A stretch of 64,000 nucleotides of DNA from Linum tenue (lineage: Eukaryota > Streptophyta > Magnoliopsida > Malpighiales > Linaceae). This document shows positions 44,288-57,345 of this stretch, piece by piece (positions within the stretch are counted from its first letter, which is position 1; the number at the start of each line of letters is the position of its first letter). Under the pieces are notes generated by a model. It worked only from the letters and a program-made list of their open reading frames with translations. It searched no databases and was not told the origin of the DNA. Both the position numbers and the translations under genes were made by a program. The DNA lies in contig CAMGYJ010000010.1 of the NCBI GenBank assembly GCA_946122785.1, forward strand, positions 35,815,608-35,879,607. The letters are read 5' to 3'.

Positions 44288-45240
44288 GTTAGTGGGAGTA
44301 ATGTACAAAGGGGAATGTCATGCATGTTGGTTATTTATACTAGTAGCAAGAAGGGAGTTGCAGCTACCAATTAGAACGAATCAGTTAGTCCGAATAACTT
44401 AAGTTGTTGGGAGATGTTCAATTATGGATCATATACCACTTTCTAACACACCATCTCAAACGAAAATCCTACTCATACGAGCTTAAAGTTTGCACAGATT
44501 CAAATACGGTAAGCTTAACAAATAGGGTCACCAAGATTCGAGCAGAACACCTTTCGATTACAGAAGACTCTGATATCATGTTAACAATCAGTTGGTCCGA
44601 ATAACTCGAATTGTTAGGAGATGTTCAAATTCAATGATGCATCATATGCCACTTACGAACAGAATTCATAGCAGCTAGCTATGTAGGTAGGAGGGGAATG
44701 GCGAAGTTGTAAGTTCCAAGTATGCAGGCCTGCTGCTGATGCGCATGCAGTTGTGTTAAGGCCAAGTTGGAGTGGGTAGTGGAGGGAAAAGGTTAAAAGA
44801 AAGGAAAAGGAAACAAAACATTGCAACAATGCTGCCCACGTTTGTGTGAAAGATCTCTTCTGTACGTGAGCTTCCCTTGTGGTGACCACTCAGTTAGAGC
44901 AATGCAGTGGGAGTTTCCTGTGATGATTTGAGCTTAGAAATGGCAACTGTTCACAGAATCATTTTCCCACCCCTTAACGAGTTTACATTTCCTAGTTTCT
45001 TTCCAGAAAGGTAGGTATCAAATGGGAGAACCAACCAGTTGACGAAGGAGAAGAGGAGGTGAGAAATGGGCCGGGAGATGGGACCATGATGGCAAACCAA
45101 TCAGCCCACTTCGACTCTGTTTGTTTTTGGTCTCTGCTCCATGGTCGGTCATCCTCTTCTTCCAGAGTGGGCCAAGGAAGGAAGGAAGGAAGGCAGAAGC
45201 GATAGAGCAAAGTAGGATTAGGATGTAGGTCTTAGTGTTA
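44288..45240. promoter_or_regulatory. Upstream region of polygalacturonase, with a duplicated 70-bp motif
   Basis: A segment around CCGAATAACTTAAGTTGTTG, GGAGATGTTCAA at about 44390 is repeated imperfectly at about 44597. The rest lacks coding signal; minus-strand open frames at 44653-44889 and 44992-45210 show no family resemblance. Confidence 0.45.
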
Positions 45241-45559
45241 TTATGCAGAGGTCAGGATCAGAATTCAGAACACCTATACAGGCTACAAGGCCTTTCATTC
45301 TGCATTATTGTTAGTTCTTCTTTTTTCTCGAGTCAACTAAGCATTACATCCATGAATACATAGCAAGAGAAGATAAGAGATTTTCAGGGGTAGTGGGGAA
45401 GTTGGGCTTTAGGTCCAAGTTAGCAATTAATGAAGAAATAACTTTTCTTCCTGTGTAATTAGCAATTACTATTTTGAGGGAGTACAAAGACATGAAAATA
45501 TATTTACTGCACCAAAAAAAATACATGTAATTTTTCTTATGAAAATATTGTTCGCGTTT

Positions 45560-45774
45560 GGGGTGTTCTTGAAAATTTTGCAAATGTTCTTCTCATTCAA
45601 TGTGAATGAGATTATTCCACGGAGAAGTTATGTTATCTCAAATTTTGAAAGAATAATACACATCCTTTTACAAAGTTACAACATATATAACCTTATACGT
45701 ATAAGAAGCAAGGGTTACATGCTTCAGAAAAGACAGATAAGCACTTGCCTTATACGGCTACGTATTACACATCC
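45560..45774 (-). mobile_element. Probable 3' LTR remnant of the copia element
   Basis: On the minus strand a purine-rich tract (GGGGAAGTGTAGGGGA) is followed directly by TGTGTAATACG, as expected at a polypurine tract/LTR boundary. The outer end of the LTR is not defined. Confidence 0.4.
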
Positions 45775-45799
45775 CCTACACTTCCCCGGCATGCAAATT

Positions 45800-46193
45800 T
45801 ACTAATGCCAACTTCAACAGGAGCTCTTGAAAACGATCATTGGGAAGATCTTTAGTAAAACGATCAGCAAGCTGATCACGAGTAGAAACCGAAGAATTTT
45901 ATGGGACGTGATATGATATGACCGAAATAATAGTTCATTTCAACGTGCTTCGTACGCTCATGAAACACATGATTAGTGGCAATATGAAGAGTCGCCTGAT
46001 CATCTCAGTGAGGATCTGTGGGACCAACAGAAGCAACACCTAGCTCACGAAGAAGAGCTCTAAGCTAGATAACCTCACTTACATCACCTGTCATGACTTT
46101 GTACTCAGCCTCGACGGAGATCGTGCAACCAAGGGTTGTTTCATGGTCCTCTAAGAGATAAGAGCTTCACTCAGAGTGTCAAAATAACCAGAC
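45800..46193 (-). pseudogene. Ty1/copia pol fragment: RNase H region
   Basis: On the minus strand the sequence encodes SVEAEYKVMTGDVSEVI, then LRALLRELGVASVGPT and DQATLHIATNHVFHERTKHV followed by EMNYYF, which is the copia RNase H with its VEAEY and HERTKHIE landmarks. Several in-frame stops are present. It is separated from the rest of pol by the hAT-derived insertion. Confidence 0.85.
46140..46193. repeat. 54-bp direct repeat, left copy
   Basis: The copia segment TTCATGGTCCTCTAAGAGAT...AAAATAACCAGAC occurs here and at 49174-49227 with one mismatch. It flanks the hAT-derived insertion. Confidence 0.9.
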
Positions 46194-46197
46194 TAGA

Positions 46198-49173
46198 TTA
46201 GGGCTGTCAATTTTGTTTGGTTTGGTTAACCAAACCATTAAGTATGAAAAACCAAATCAGCAAAAACCAAAACCAAAACCATTAAGGTCCTTATTGAATA
46301 TTGGTACCAATAACCAATAAGGACCTTAATGGTTTTGGTTTTGATTTGGATAACTAAAAAACCAACATGTACTCATACACTCATATTTATTTCTATTTCC
46401 CTTCTTTTTATTGAATAAATGTCATAATAATGGTAAATGATAAAATGACCATTATAAATTATTGGTTGGCATGCATATCTAAAGAAACAAAAAAAAAAAA
46501 TTCATGATAAATAATTTTATTATTATTATTTGTACATTCTTATAAAAAATAGTATATATATGGTTCACAATGAATCAAGGAAACATGATATTGTTTTTCT
46601 TTTTTTAAAGGATTGAACAGAACCCTTTTGAGAGTCTCTTTCAGCTCTGTGCCTTTGATACGAGTTAGGAAGGAAGGAAGTTAGTCTTAGCCATGGTTTT
46701 GGGGCTCGTATTTATGTCCCCTATTGGCTTTTATATAAGTTGTCACCTAATAACATTATACTACAAATGGTATTACCAACATTTTATCCTTCCAGTAATA
46801 CATTTAAGACTAATAACATCCACAATGTCAACATTGGGTATCAATTCAACAATATTGATAAGAACATATAGAAGTAAATAATTGTATTTGTCTAAAATAA
46901 ATTAGAAATCAACATCACTCCACCTCATCAGACTCTACATCCACACAAGTCTCATCATTCCCATCAGAATCCTCATAAAAAATAATCTTCTTCGACTTGT
47001 GACCCAGTAGGACTCGAGATCAGAACATGGGCAGAATGTGAGCTTCCACTAGGTTCTGCAGGTGCACTTGCACTTCGAGTTTGAAAAGCTGCAAATACTA
47101 GATAACATAAACAATAACTTGTTAGAATATGATTGGATTACAATAACAAATATGAGAATAAACATAAGTTCTTACCATTCTGAAATACAACTTTATCACC
47201 CTCATCTTCTCCATCAGCCACCAACTCAGAGTCAGAAGAGCTTATCCAATCTTCACAGCAAATCAAAGCCTCCATAACTTCAGGGAATAAGGAGGTCCTA
47301 AACGAATCTAAAACTCGACCTCCTGTACTGAATGCCGACTCAGAAGCAACCGTGAAAATAGGAACAGCGAGAATATCCCTAGCCATTTCAGAAATAATAG
47401 GATATTTCATCCCACTTCGCGACCACCATCCCAAGATGTCAAACTTACACTCATCATCTTCAGAACTCACCATTGCTCGTGTAACCTCCTCATCATCCTC
47501 CTCCTCCTCCTCCTCCTCCTCCTCAAGGTACCTATCAAACTCAGATTTGGAACTTTTTCTAGTTCCTTTCCGAATGACCTCTCTTTTCTTTTTCCTGAAA
47601 TCATCCCAAAACTTTCCTTTCTTCTTCCCATCCCCACTTCCACTAGGTTCTTGCTCACCTTCTTGAATCACAATAGGAGAACTACTATGAAGTCCGAGCC
47701 TATGCTTGTAATGGTCAAACAGAGCACGCATTTCATCTTTCACCTCTTCGGCCAAAGCTTTCCCCCCTGCTTTCACCATATACCTTCTTCAAGATATTCC
47801 ATTTTGCGCCTTGGATCTAATATGATTGCCATATAGCACAACCGATTGATCTTGGAATTCTCCCACTCTTCTTCAAACCAATACTTGGCTAGTTTGGACT
47901 TGATTCTCTCAGCCATGCAACCCACCTCAAAATCAATACTACCAACCCAATCAGAAATCGTAGTATACATTTCACATATCTCATCAAATAGGAGGTGTAA
48001 AGTTACATATGAAGTCCCAGAAACTCGAACAGTCACATCATAGAAGAGCTTCAGGTAACTAATCAACCGTCCGACACTTGACCAATCATCAGAAGTTGGG
48101 ATACCAAGGCTTTGCTTTCCATATTTTTTTTCATTGAGATGTTTCTTTAATTTCTTCTCATTTCTGGCTAATGTCTGAAATGCTTTCTCAAATGGCTTTG
48201 CAGATTCCAACATCATATACGTTGAGTTCCACCTTGTAGCTACATCCAACGAAACAAATTTCTTCGACACTATCTTTTCAAACTCAATGCAATCTTTGAA
48301 TTTTATGCTCCTAGTTGGTGCAGATTTAACCCACTTCACAGACTCTCTCACTCGCTCAACAGATATACCAGTTTCTTTAAGCCCATCCTTCACAGCTAAA
48401 TTAATAATGTGAGCCACACACCTTATCTGCAGATACTTTCCATCCACAATATCTGATCCCCACTCTTTCAACTGTTGCTTCATATGGATAGCTACCACAT
48501 CGTTAACACTAGCATTATCCATTGTGATACAAAAGACCTTCCTAATGCCCCAGTCCACCAAACAACTAGCCAACTGTTTTCCAATTTCATTTCCAGAATG
48601 TTTTGTTATCTGAACAAAGTTGATAATTTTCTTATACAGCTTCCAATCCCTACCGATGAAATGTGCAGTAACACACATGTAGTTGAGATTGGACAAAGAC
48701 GTCCGACAATCAGTTGTGAGAGATACCATCCCCAAACATTTAGCTTTGAAATAATCCTTTAACACATCTCTGTTTTCAAAAAACACCTTGATGCAATCTT
48801 CTCTAACAGTTTGTCGGCTAGGCAGCACAAACATAGGACAAACACGGGACATAAAGCGTTGGAACCCTTCATGTTCAACATATCTAAATTGTAATTCATC
48901 TAGAATTATCATCTCCGCTAAAGCTCTCAGAGCATCAGTCTGATTAAATTGCCAAGAACCAAGAGTGTGTACCTGGCCTTCAAAAGATGACGGAAGCTCG
49001 ACTACAAGATCACCCCTTGCTATCTTTGCCAAACAATTATCCTTGTGGGTCCGTAGAGTAGATGTCCCGTTAGCTACAAGAGCACTATTGCAGTAATTGC
49101 ATCGAGCTTTTTTCAGTCCATCCATCTCCAAGTGTGTGAAATGTCTCCAAACATCAGATGTTGTCCCCCCACC
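46198..49173 (-). mobile_element. Truncated hAT element inserted in the copia remnant
   Basis: The left end reads TAGGGCTGTCAATTTTG, a typical hAT terminus, followed by subterminal AACCAAACC motifs. No matching end is found at the right, where the transposase reading frame runs directly into copia sequence at about 49173. Flanking copia bases are duplicated over 54 bp, far more than the 8-bp hAT target duplication. Confidence 0.65.
47138..49173 (-). pseudogene. hAT (Ac-like) transposase, 5'-truncated and frameshifted
   Basis: The frame starts inside the BED zinc finger (SDVWRHFTHLEMDGLKKARC, NYC...THKDNC) without an upstream Met because the junction cuts it. It continues through the hAT catalytic region (VSLTTDCRTSLSNLNYMCVT, DNASVNDVV, CVAHIINLAVKDGL, DVATRWNSTYMML). 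A one-base frameshift at about 47770-47790 separates it from the C-terminal part (47779-47138) with a poly-Glu run and the hATC dimerisation domain (WWSRSGMKYPIISEMARDIL, FTVASESAFSTGGRVLD). Otherwise the 650 codons are intact. Confidence 0.85.
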
Positions 49174-49227
49174 TTCATGGTCCTCTAAGAGATAAGAGCT
49201 TCACTCAGAGTGACAAAATAACCAGAC
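49174..49227. repeat. 54-bp direct repeat, right copy
   Basis: This is the copy of 46140-46193 at the other side of the hAT insertion; the single difference is T versus A near position 40. Confidence 0.9.
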
Positions 49228-49715
49228 CACTAGATCGAAGAGACGTCTGACACCCCCCAATCAGCATCACAATAAGCTATTAACCGAAGTCACCAATAGA
49301 AGAAAGTAGAATGCTTTGATCAGGAGCATCCATGAGATAACACAAGACTCGCTCTGCACCACCAACATGAGGAGAAGAAGAAGCATGAACACAACCACTA
49401 AGAATATTCACGACATAGACGATGTCAGGACGAGTAACAATAAGGTACTGGAGACAAGCAATCAAATGATGATAGGTTGCGATGTTTGCTTCAAGGAAAC
49501 GAGCAGAGTTTGCTTCAGGCGGCCGAGTGAGTTGGTGATGTTAAATAAATTAAAGGCTCGGGACACCCACTAGAAAGACCACTATCGCGAAGAAGATCCA
49601 AGGTATACTTCTGTTGGTAAAGAACAATTCCTTCACGGAACTGAACCATCTCCCTCATCGTTGTTGTTACTGACCACCATGCAATCATCACCACTAGTTC
49701 CACTGCTAATTAATG
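49174..49715 (-). pseudogene. Ty1/copia pol fragment: reverse transcriptase end to RNase H
   Basis: The minus strand encodes YLIVTRPDIVYVVNILSGCV, HASSSPHVGGAERVLCYLMD, APDQSILLSSIGDFG and, after shifts, SGYFVTLSEALIS, which is the copia reverse transcriptase/RNase H junction. The frame is broken and it continues into 45800-46193 beyond the hAT insertion. Confidence 0.85.
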
Positions 49716-49736
49716 AGGACTTTGGTTTAAATAGCC

Positions 49737-49752
49737 AGCTCTGATACCATGA
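49737..49752 (-). other. Copia primer-binding site (initiator tRNA-Met complement) and 5' LTR end
   Basis: On the minus strand TGGTATCAGAGC follows TTTTCA, the expected LTR end. The 5' LTR therefore lies to the right (from about 49753). The primer-binding site is almost adjacent to the 3' part of pol, so most of gag and pol has been deleted. Confidence 0.75.
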
Positions 49753-50620
49753 AAACAATCTCGATTTTTCGCTAATTCATTTATTCTTATATAATTTTTA
49801 TGCCCGCTGGTGGAATCCCGTATGAACCAGTAAGAACCTGTTATTGAATAAAAGAGAAAGGGAAAACAAAACGAGCCCAAGATAAAGCGGGTGAATATAG
49901 AACAAGAACACGAGACTAATTGAAATTCAAACCAATCAAGTTCAAATTATCATTCACATGAGTGACTATAAAAGCAAGGAAAAGCAAAGGCGTATAGTAA
50001 CATATCCGTACAACCAGGGCATGCTGGACAAACACAGTAAAAGACTCAATACATCAATCGTTCTATCTCAAGTTCTAGTAGAAAAAATGGAGCCTTCAAC
50101 TTCGTCAAACTCAAGGATTGGGAAAAGGGGAATCAGCATTCAGCAGCCAGCCCAGGCCAAGTATAGCTGCCAAAGACGGGCAAGCAGAGACAAACAGAGT
50201 CAAGCCATGGACGCACATTGTACTCTGGCTACCTTCGAAAACTTAGAATCCTCATCGTAATCGGCCGTGGGGGTTGGTGGTCGTAGGTCTCTCTAATCAC
50301 AAAGGATCATTAGCTAAAAACGAAAAGAAGCCCTTTCATTTCCTCAAGCCACTAGGATTCTGTCTAGCTAACATTGCCAAATAGATCTCTTCCAAAAATG
50401 GTAATAACGTACACGCCCGTGATTGTAAAACTATACCAGAAGTTATGCCAAAAAAATTAGTGATAGAGTATTTTGTACTAATACCATTGTTCAGCCGTTT
50501 CATATACCGCTAAAACTACCTACCGTTAGGAGTTCGGTCTCCGGTATTTCCGGTCCAACCGGCAGGTAGTTACGTATACTTCATGGGGTTATCCAAGTCT
50601 TTACTTACTTTCTGGTGCCT
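49753..50620. other. Copia LTR remnant and unrecognised spacer
   Basis: The first few hundred bases are probably LTR. No exon is recognised between 50000 and 50620. Confidence 0.4.
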
Positions 50621-50621
50621 G

Positions 50622-50834
50622 CTAATCACGATTTAGTCCATACAAACCAAAAGGGCCTGCTGCTGTTGATGTCATGTTGCTACTCTTCACCTTCCACTTC
50701 TTTACAAGTCTTCTCGTCCTGGCCGGCAAAAGCTCTTCCTCTTCTTGAAAAATGTATAGCTGCCTCTGACTTTGAGTTCTGAACTTCTGATAAACAAAAT
50801 CAACAAGAGCAGTTGGTAGTCCTCCTGTATGCAT
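50622..50834 (-). other. Possible exon of an unidentified minus-strand gene
   Basis: A 70-codon frame (MHTGGLPTALVDFVYQKFRT...RRLVKKWKVKSSNMTS) is rich in charged residues with a normal amino acid mix. It has no recognised family and no clear splice partners, and may equally be part of the transporter's 5' region. Confidence 0.2.
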
Positions 50835-51147
50835 CGAAGAGTTTCATTCTGCTGCCACTTGGCGACTTCCTAGCTTGCATTTGACTGTTGGATTCGCTGA
50901 AATAGTATTCCTGAGGTCATCTTCCACATCTCCCTACTTAGCAGACCTACAAAAAATCAATGAAATATTAATGATCAAGTGCCTCAGCAGACAGTAGGTA
51001 GTAGTACAAGAACAACTGCCACTTCGAACACATCTGTCTATTCTAGTACATCAAAGATCCAACCCACTATAGGTTTCATTTAAAGTGGCAGCAGCGCTCA
51101 GCAGACTGCTAAACACTTTCTGACATTTTTTTCCAGACAAAAGAAAC

Positions 51148-54100
51148 ATGGCAAAGCGCTTGTTGGACTCTCCTCCAAGCTTCATGTGGTGGGCGCGGGA
51201 TGATGTCGAACTCACCGAACCAAATTCAACAAGGCCTTCATTCATGAGCGAAGATATCTCAGTAGTTAGCGACACCGTGATGATCACGCTGCCAACCGGA
51301 GGCACCACGACACCTCTCACTCCAACTACGACAAATGGGCCACCGATGACGCTGTTCTCAGGTGGGGCATCGCCGGATATCCGCCACAAGATAGAAAATG
51401 CATCCCCTACAACAGCAAGACATGTGGCTATGAGGATGTATCAGAGCATGAAAAAACACGGACTGAGAGAAGAGGCCACCAGGGTGGTTGCTCAGGATGA
51501 CGAGGAGTATTCGACGGAGTTGGGAAGAAAGAGTGAGAGTCAGGAGCTGCTTGGGATGGAGTACATGTTAAGGGACGGTTTCGTAAATTATCTACGAGAT
51601 ATGGTCAAAATCACTCCTCCAATACCCCAACAGGTAACTCAAAACTGATATCCTATACTGGATCCTCATTCGTGTTCATTTCCAAGATATATGTTTTGGA
51701 ATGAATCATAAAATTCAGGTTTGCAGGTAGTCAGGTTTTCTGGCATAAAGTACTCGCGCAAAATGGAGATACCAACCTATAGATATGAAACCTTTGGGAG
51801 TAAGGTCGTTGGATGCTTTCTCGGGCCATTCAAGACTCTTCTTCAAGCAAAGAAATTTATATGGCTCGAGGTTCTCAAGGGGGTTGATGGGTATATCATG
51901 CCTGGATCCATGACCCTTTTACTTGGTCCACAAGGTATACATTCACCCCAACAATAACTAATAACTAAATTTCGAAGCAGTAAGAGAGAATCAATTTTGT
52001 AACAGGTCCCAGACTGGAAAACTCACCTGCGAGATTTTGTTTCAGGGAGTGGAAAGAGCACTCTCCTTGAAGTGCTAGCAGGGAGAGCCATAGTGTCCAA
52101 GAATGTTAATGTGCAGGGAGCAGTCACATATAACGACAAGCATGCCTCCCAGATTTGTCTCAGCAGACTGATTGCTTACATAAGCGGCCAGCCAAACCAG
52201 TAAGCTTTCCATGACCTGCAATACGAATAGAATTCTTGAAATATCATTATTCCATTTAGGTGACAATAACAAAACGTTTTGCAGGCACATTCCGTTTCTT
52301 ACAGTTCGTGAGACACTCGAGTTCGCAAGGGATTGCACTCAGGGTCTTCGGCCAGAAAACTTCACTCCTCAGATGAGGAAATTCTTCGCACATGCACTGG
52401 TGGAGGGCAAGATCCATTCCTGGAGTATGTGTTGGAGATTTTGAGGTTGAAGGATTTAGAGCACAAACTTACAGGAGAGGCCTCTGACAGTGATCGCCAG
52501 AAGCTGACAACAGCTGAGTTGGCTCTCGGAACATATTCTGTCATGCTATATGATCAGCCGATTTCTGGGTCTGATCTGGCTGCTACATACAGGCTGGTCG
52601 ACACTATAAGAACCGTTAGCAGGATTCAGCAATCATCTGCAGTCATGGCTCTGACTCAACTATCACAAGATGTGTTTGATCTGTTCGACAGAGTACTGTT
52701 GCTCCGTGAAGGACAAGTTCTGTTCCAAGGACCTCGTCAGGATGCCATCCCTTACTTTACCAAACTCGGGTTAGTAACAAAACATGCATGTGCAGTCGAA
52801 TGTAATAGCACTCACATATTTACGGCTAATGATATCTCAAGTATACCTATAGATGTCAATGGCAGACGCTCAACTATAGGGTGTCTACTGTCGAAGTCAC
52901 CGAATTATATGTCCCCCCCCCCCCCCCCCCCACATGTTTTCTGTATTTCCTAATCAATTCCTACCCTCAATTTCTGTTAGTTTTGTCCCACCTTGCTGAC
53001 CGGGATACACTACCAGAGGGGGCTCCAGGACTTCAATAGTACACACTAAATACAGGGACTTCAACAGTAGAAACTCTAAAAAAGTACAGGGGCTAGTTGA
53101 CATATACCTCATTGTATAGCTACTGAACCCTAATTGAATTTGACTATTGGTTATATAGGTATGCCAAACCGTCACATGTAGATTGCTACGAGTTCCTGGA
53201 AGATATTGCAGCAGGGAATGGTTCACAATACGTGCCACCAGGAGCATCACCCTATACACTAGAGGATCTTGTGGACTGTTACAGGGCTTCAGATCACAAT
53301 AAGGATATCATGAGAATAATTGCCTCAAAAGATGTCAAGCAAACATACTGGCTAGAAAGCGAACCAGGGCTTGGATTATCCCTCAAAAGACCAGCCAAGT
53401 ACCAATCCTCAACTGACAGAGCACCAAGACGAGAAACAGGTATAAACAAAGGAGATCTATCAATATAACTTTGCATATACGCTGGAGTCATGCCATGCAC
53501 ATTCATATGATACCTGTACGGAAAGAAACATGTGTTGTGGTGATTCAGCAGCAGTACAAAGCTTTATCCACTGAAAACTAACCAATGTAACTCATCCTGT
53601 TGCTGCAGAACTGGTAGTTACCAAGCTCTCTAAGAAAGTAGGACATTCAGGGGGTATCAGGAGTACAGGAAGAGTGCAAGTTGGGGATGTGGTAACCGCA
53701 ATATCACTGAATAAAGAAGAAATGATTTATCTATCAGTTGGACACCAGAAGGTTCAGAAAGACCGCACCATACATGTACACTCCATACTGAAGCAGACAA
53801 GACCCCGCATTCGTCTCCAAGTTGAGCGCGAAAAAGAAGAGGTACATGCAATCCCTGACATTTAAGAACCAAGGAAAATATGATACCTAGCACATTGATT
53901 CCCAAAGGTACTAAAAGAGTATAAATTTTCAATAATTCAACAGGAAATTTATGTTTATTTTTCTAGGAAGAGAAGCACAATCTCCAGTGGGAGCAGTTCC
54001 AAAGGCCCTTTGTTCAAACCTGGTGGAATCCACGAAGACTCTCATTAACAGGCAAATTAACATCACAAAAAGGCTTCATGCTTTAATTAAATTAAGGCTC

Positions 54101-57100
54101 ATTCAGGTTTGCCTACATCGTCCAAGTATTTTCAAATAATTCTATTCTCATACATAGCAAGATTTGAGCTGTAACCTGAATCCCGATATCAAACAATAGA
54201 GCTGGTTTTAACCCTAAATTTACAGGCACTCATCCTGGGAACATTCACTGGGTCGCTATTCTACAAACTTGGGGGTCAGTACGACCAACAAAAGATGAAT
54301 TCAGTAAGGGCTCTAGGCTTTGTGACTACAATGAGCATAATGCTCATAAATATGGTACAACTTCCCTTATACATGCTCCAAAGACCAATATTCTACAAGC
54401 ACAAGGCACTGAGGTTCTTCAGAGTTTCATCATACATTGTTGCCCATTGCACAGTCAGCATCCCACAGACGCTCATAGAAGTATATTATATTCCACTATT
54501 TATTCACACTCAAATATCATTAGATCTCATCATATGGTGTTATATTCCTCTATGCATTGCCCTTACTTGAAGGCACTAGTATATGCTGTTTGTCTCTATT
54601 TTCAAGCTGGCCTATCCCTGGCAGGAAATGGAGTGCCACTCTTCACATATTTAGCCCTTTTGTTCTTGGTAGCTTTCTTCGGATCATCATTGTTCTTCTT
54701 CCTGAGTGCTCTATCTTCGATTCCAGAAGTAGGGAACGCTTTGGCAGGTAATTCCCAATTAACCCATCTCCATTAAAATCAAATCTTTCCCAAACACAGT
54801 TAATTTGATTTTGCTTCCTCCACAGGTCTACTAGTCTCAACCTTCCTACTTTTCAGCGGCTTTGTGATCTATCCATCAAAGATCCCAACCTACTGGAAAT
54901 GGCTTGTCCATGTGAACCCAATTCACTGGGCCAATATTTCATTCTGCCGACTTCAGTTTCTCGAGGGCTACACAGATCCGTGTTCTGATTACCTAGGTCA
55001 TCTACCCTACTGTGATCAGTTCCCAAGAATGACAGTTGGAAAAGCATACCTGAAATTCTATGAACTATCTGGAGATACTGGGAGACCCTGGCTGCCATAT
55101 ACCATTCTATTGGGATGGATAGCCATGGTCAATTTCTTTGCACTGCTGGGGCTAAAGAAGATAGAATTCAGAGGAATAAGCCAGTCATTGCCCCATCTCA
55201 GAAGAAATGCACGAGTCATCAGCAAATATGCAGAGACAAGCAAGAAGAATATGGGACAGACACCAGTCATAGTGAGAACTCTACTGACATCAGTACTTCC
55301 ATGCATGCTTCGTATAGCTACAGGACAGAAGTAAGTGACGAGGTAAATGACATATCCAAGGAGGAAGTTCGAGTTGACGTACGAGGAAACATGCTTGACA
55401 TACCTGTCAAGAGAGTTACACTTCTGTTTGAAGGCCTAACCTTCACAAGGTACATCACACCACTTTACACTTCTCCTATCCGAGAATCTTTGGGTCAGCA
55501 CTCTTGAAACTCATACATAAGTTTTTTATGGACTAAAACATTGTTACTGAATCAGGCATAATGACGTGACCAAAGAAAAGTGTATCAGTTTTCAACAACA
55601 TCACAGGCTTCGTTAAACCCCAGCAGATGGTAGCCTTAATGGGTGCGACAAGAGCATGCAAGACAACACTGTTGAAATGCCTTGCTGGTAGAGTGCCTCT
55701 CATTGGGGAACTCAAAGGCAACTTACACACAAGTGACGTAAGGGCCAGTGCTACATTCTCCCGGTTAGTAGGATATGTTGAACATGTCGATGCCCACCAA
55801 CCATTCCTTACAGTAAGGGAATCCCTTCAATTCAGTGCCGCACTCCGCCTAGGAAAAACAATAGACTCCATGAATTCTCGCGTTCATGTTGAATTAGTCC
55901 TCAGCCAACTGAATCTGATAACCTATGCCAACCAACTTGTTGGTTCTCTACGTGGCAACACAGGGAAGACTTACGAAATAGCCAAAAAGATTACCATTGC
56001 AGTTGAACTGGTAGCAAATCCAAGCATTCTTCTTCTTGAAGACCCAATATCTGGCCTTGATAGTGCAGGGATTTGGAGCATCCTCAATAGTCTCTCTAAC
56101 GTTGCAGATTCAGGAAGGGTCATCATTGCATCTCTCACACACCCTAATGCACGCGTTCTGTCATCCTTTCACATGGCCCTCGTCCTAACAAGAGAAGGCC
56201 ATCAAGCATACTTTGGTCCTGTCGGGCATCACTGCCAAGCGTTGCTGGGATATTTTAAGTCCATCCCGAATGCCCCTCATTACTCCAGGAGAGTAAGCCC
56301 AATTAGCTTTGTGATGGATGCCCTTGGATTGGGTATGGAAGAAGCTTCACAAGCTCCTGCATTAGATTATGCACAGATTTATCAATCCAGCTCTTTGCAG
56401 GAGATCAACAACAATGAAATCTGCACAATAAAGACATCAATCAAGGGCAGCAAGTTAGAGGATATACCTTCAAATTATCCTGCTCCATATTCAACACAAG
56501 CTCTTTTGGTACTTCTGAGAACACAGAGATTCTTGTGGAGGAATGTGCAGTATACGTTTGGTAGACTGACAGGCTGCATCGTGATTGGTCTATTGATGGG
56601 GTCCTTATACTATCAAGTAGAATACAAAGACACCTTTGGAGCTACGTCGCGTTCACTATACATATACATGCAAGTTATTCTCATAGGTGTTATCTCAGCC
56701 AACAACGTGATTCCCCAGCTCGGAACAGATAGGTTAGTCTACTTTCGGGAGAAAAGGGCAAGAATGTACCTTCCAATATTCTATCCAATATCATGGGCAG
56801 TGGGGGAGATTCCATACTTTCTCATGGCTACATTTGCAGTTATGGGGATCGGAAATGGCATGGCAGGAATTGCAACTGATTCCATGAGGGAATTCCTCCT
56901 ATATTGGTTAGTGCTCTTCATATTCACCCTTTGTGTGACCTACTTCGGGATGATGATCACTTTCCTAGCACCAGCACCAGTTCTTGCAGCATTTGTGGTG
57001 TCAATTGTGACATCAATTTGGGTTTCGGCTTCTGGAGTGGTTGTTTTGTTCTCGGACATAAGGTTCTATAAGTGGATGTACTGGAGCAACCCATTCCAGT

Positions 57101-57345
57101 ATGCCATGAACATGATGACCTCTCTCAGTTTCTACTGCAACACAAAGGCTTGCAACACAACAGGCTGCTCCTGTCCCAAATTCTCAGATGGGTCTTACGT
57201 GTGGGACAGGTTAGCATCAATAAGAAGCTTGAGTTATGAGAGAATGGAGACAGACTTGTCGATATTGGCTGCAATGTCTCTGCTGTTTGCAAGTCTAGCG
57301 TTCATACTCTTTGTTGTACTAAAGCATAACTCATCGCCCCAGTGA
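51148..57345 (+). pseudogene. Full-size ABCG/PDR-type transporter with degenerate ATPase sites and frameshifts
   Basis: Eleven exons follow GT/AG rules: 51148-51633, 51727-51934, 52046-52199, 52285-52769, 53159-53439, 53609-53841, 53967-54106, 54226-54480, 54573-54747, 54826-55449 and 55556-57345. Order is NBD1, a linker segment, TMD1, NBD2, TMD2. NBD1 has Walker A GPQGSGKST, but the signature reads EASDSDRQKLTTAE and Walker B VMLYDQPISGSDL, with Gln for the catalytic Glu. NBD2 has Walker A GATRACKTT, missing both conserved glycines, and Walker B LLLEDPISGLD. Residues in 53640-53840 (GRVQVGDVVTAISL...) look PDZ-like. Frame breaks occur at about 52406, 54067, 55255 and 55585; small assembly errors are possible. 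The last exon is open for 570 codons. Confidence 0.75.
52917..52931. repeat. Poly-C tract in transporter intron
   Basis: An uninterrupted run of about 15 C lies in the intron after exon 4; such tracts are unstable and prone to sequencing error. Confidence 0.85.
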
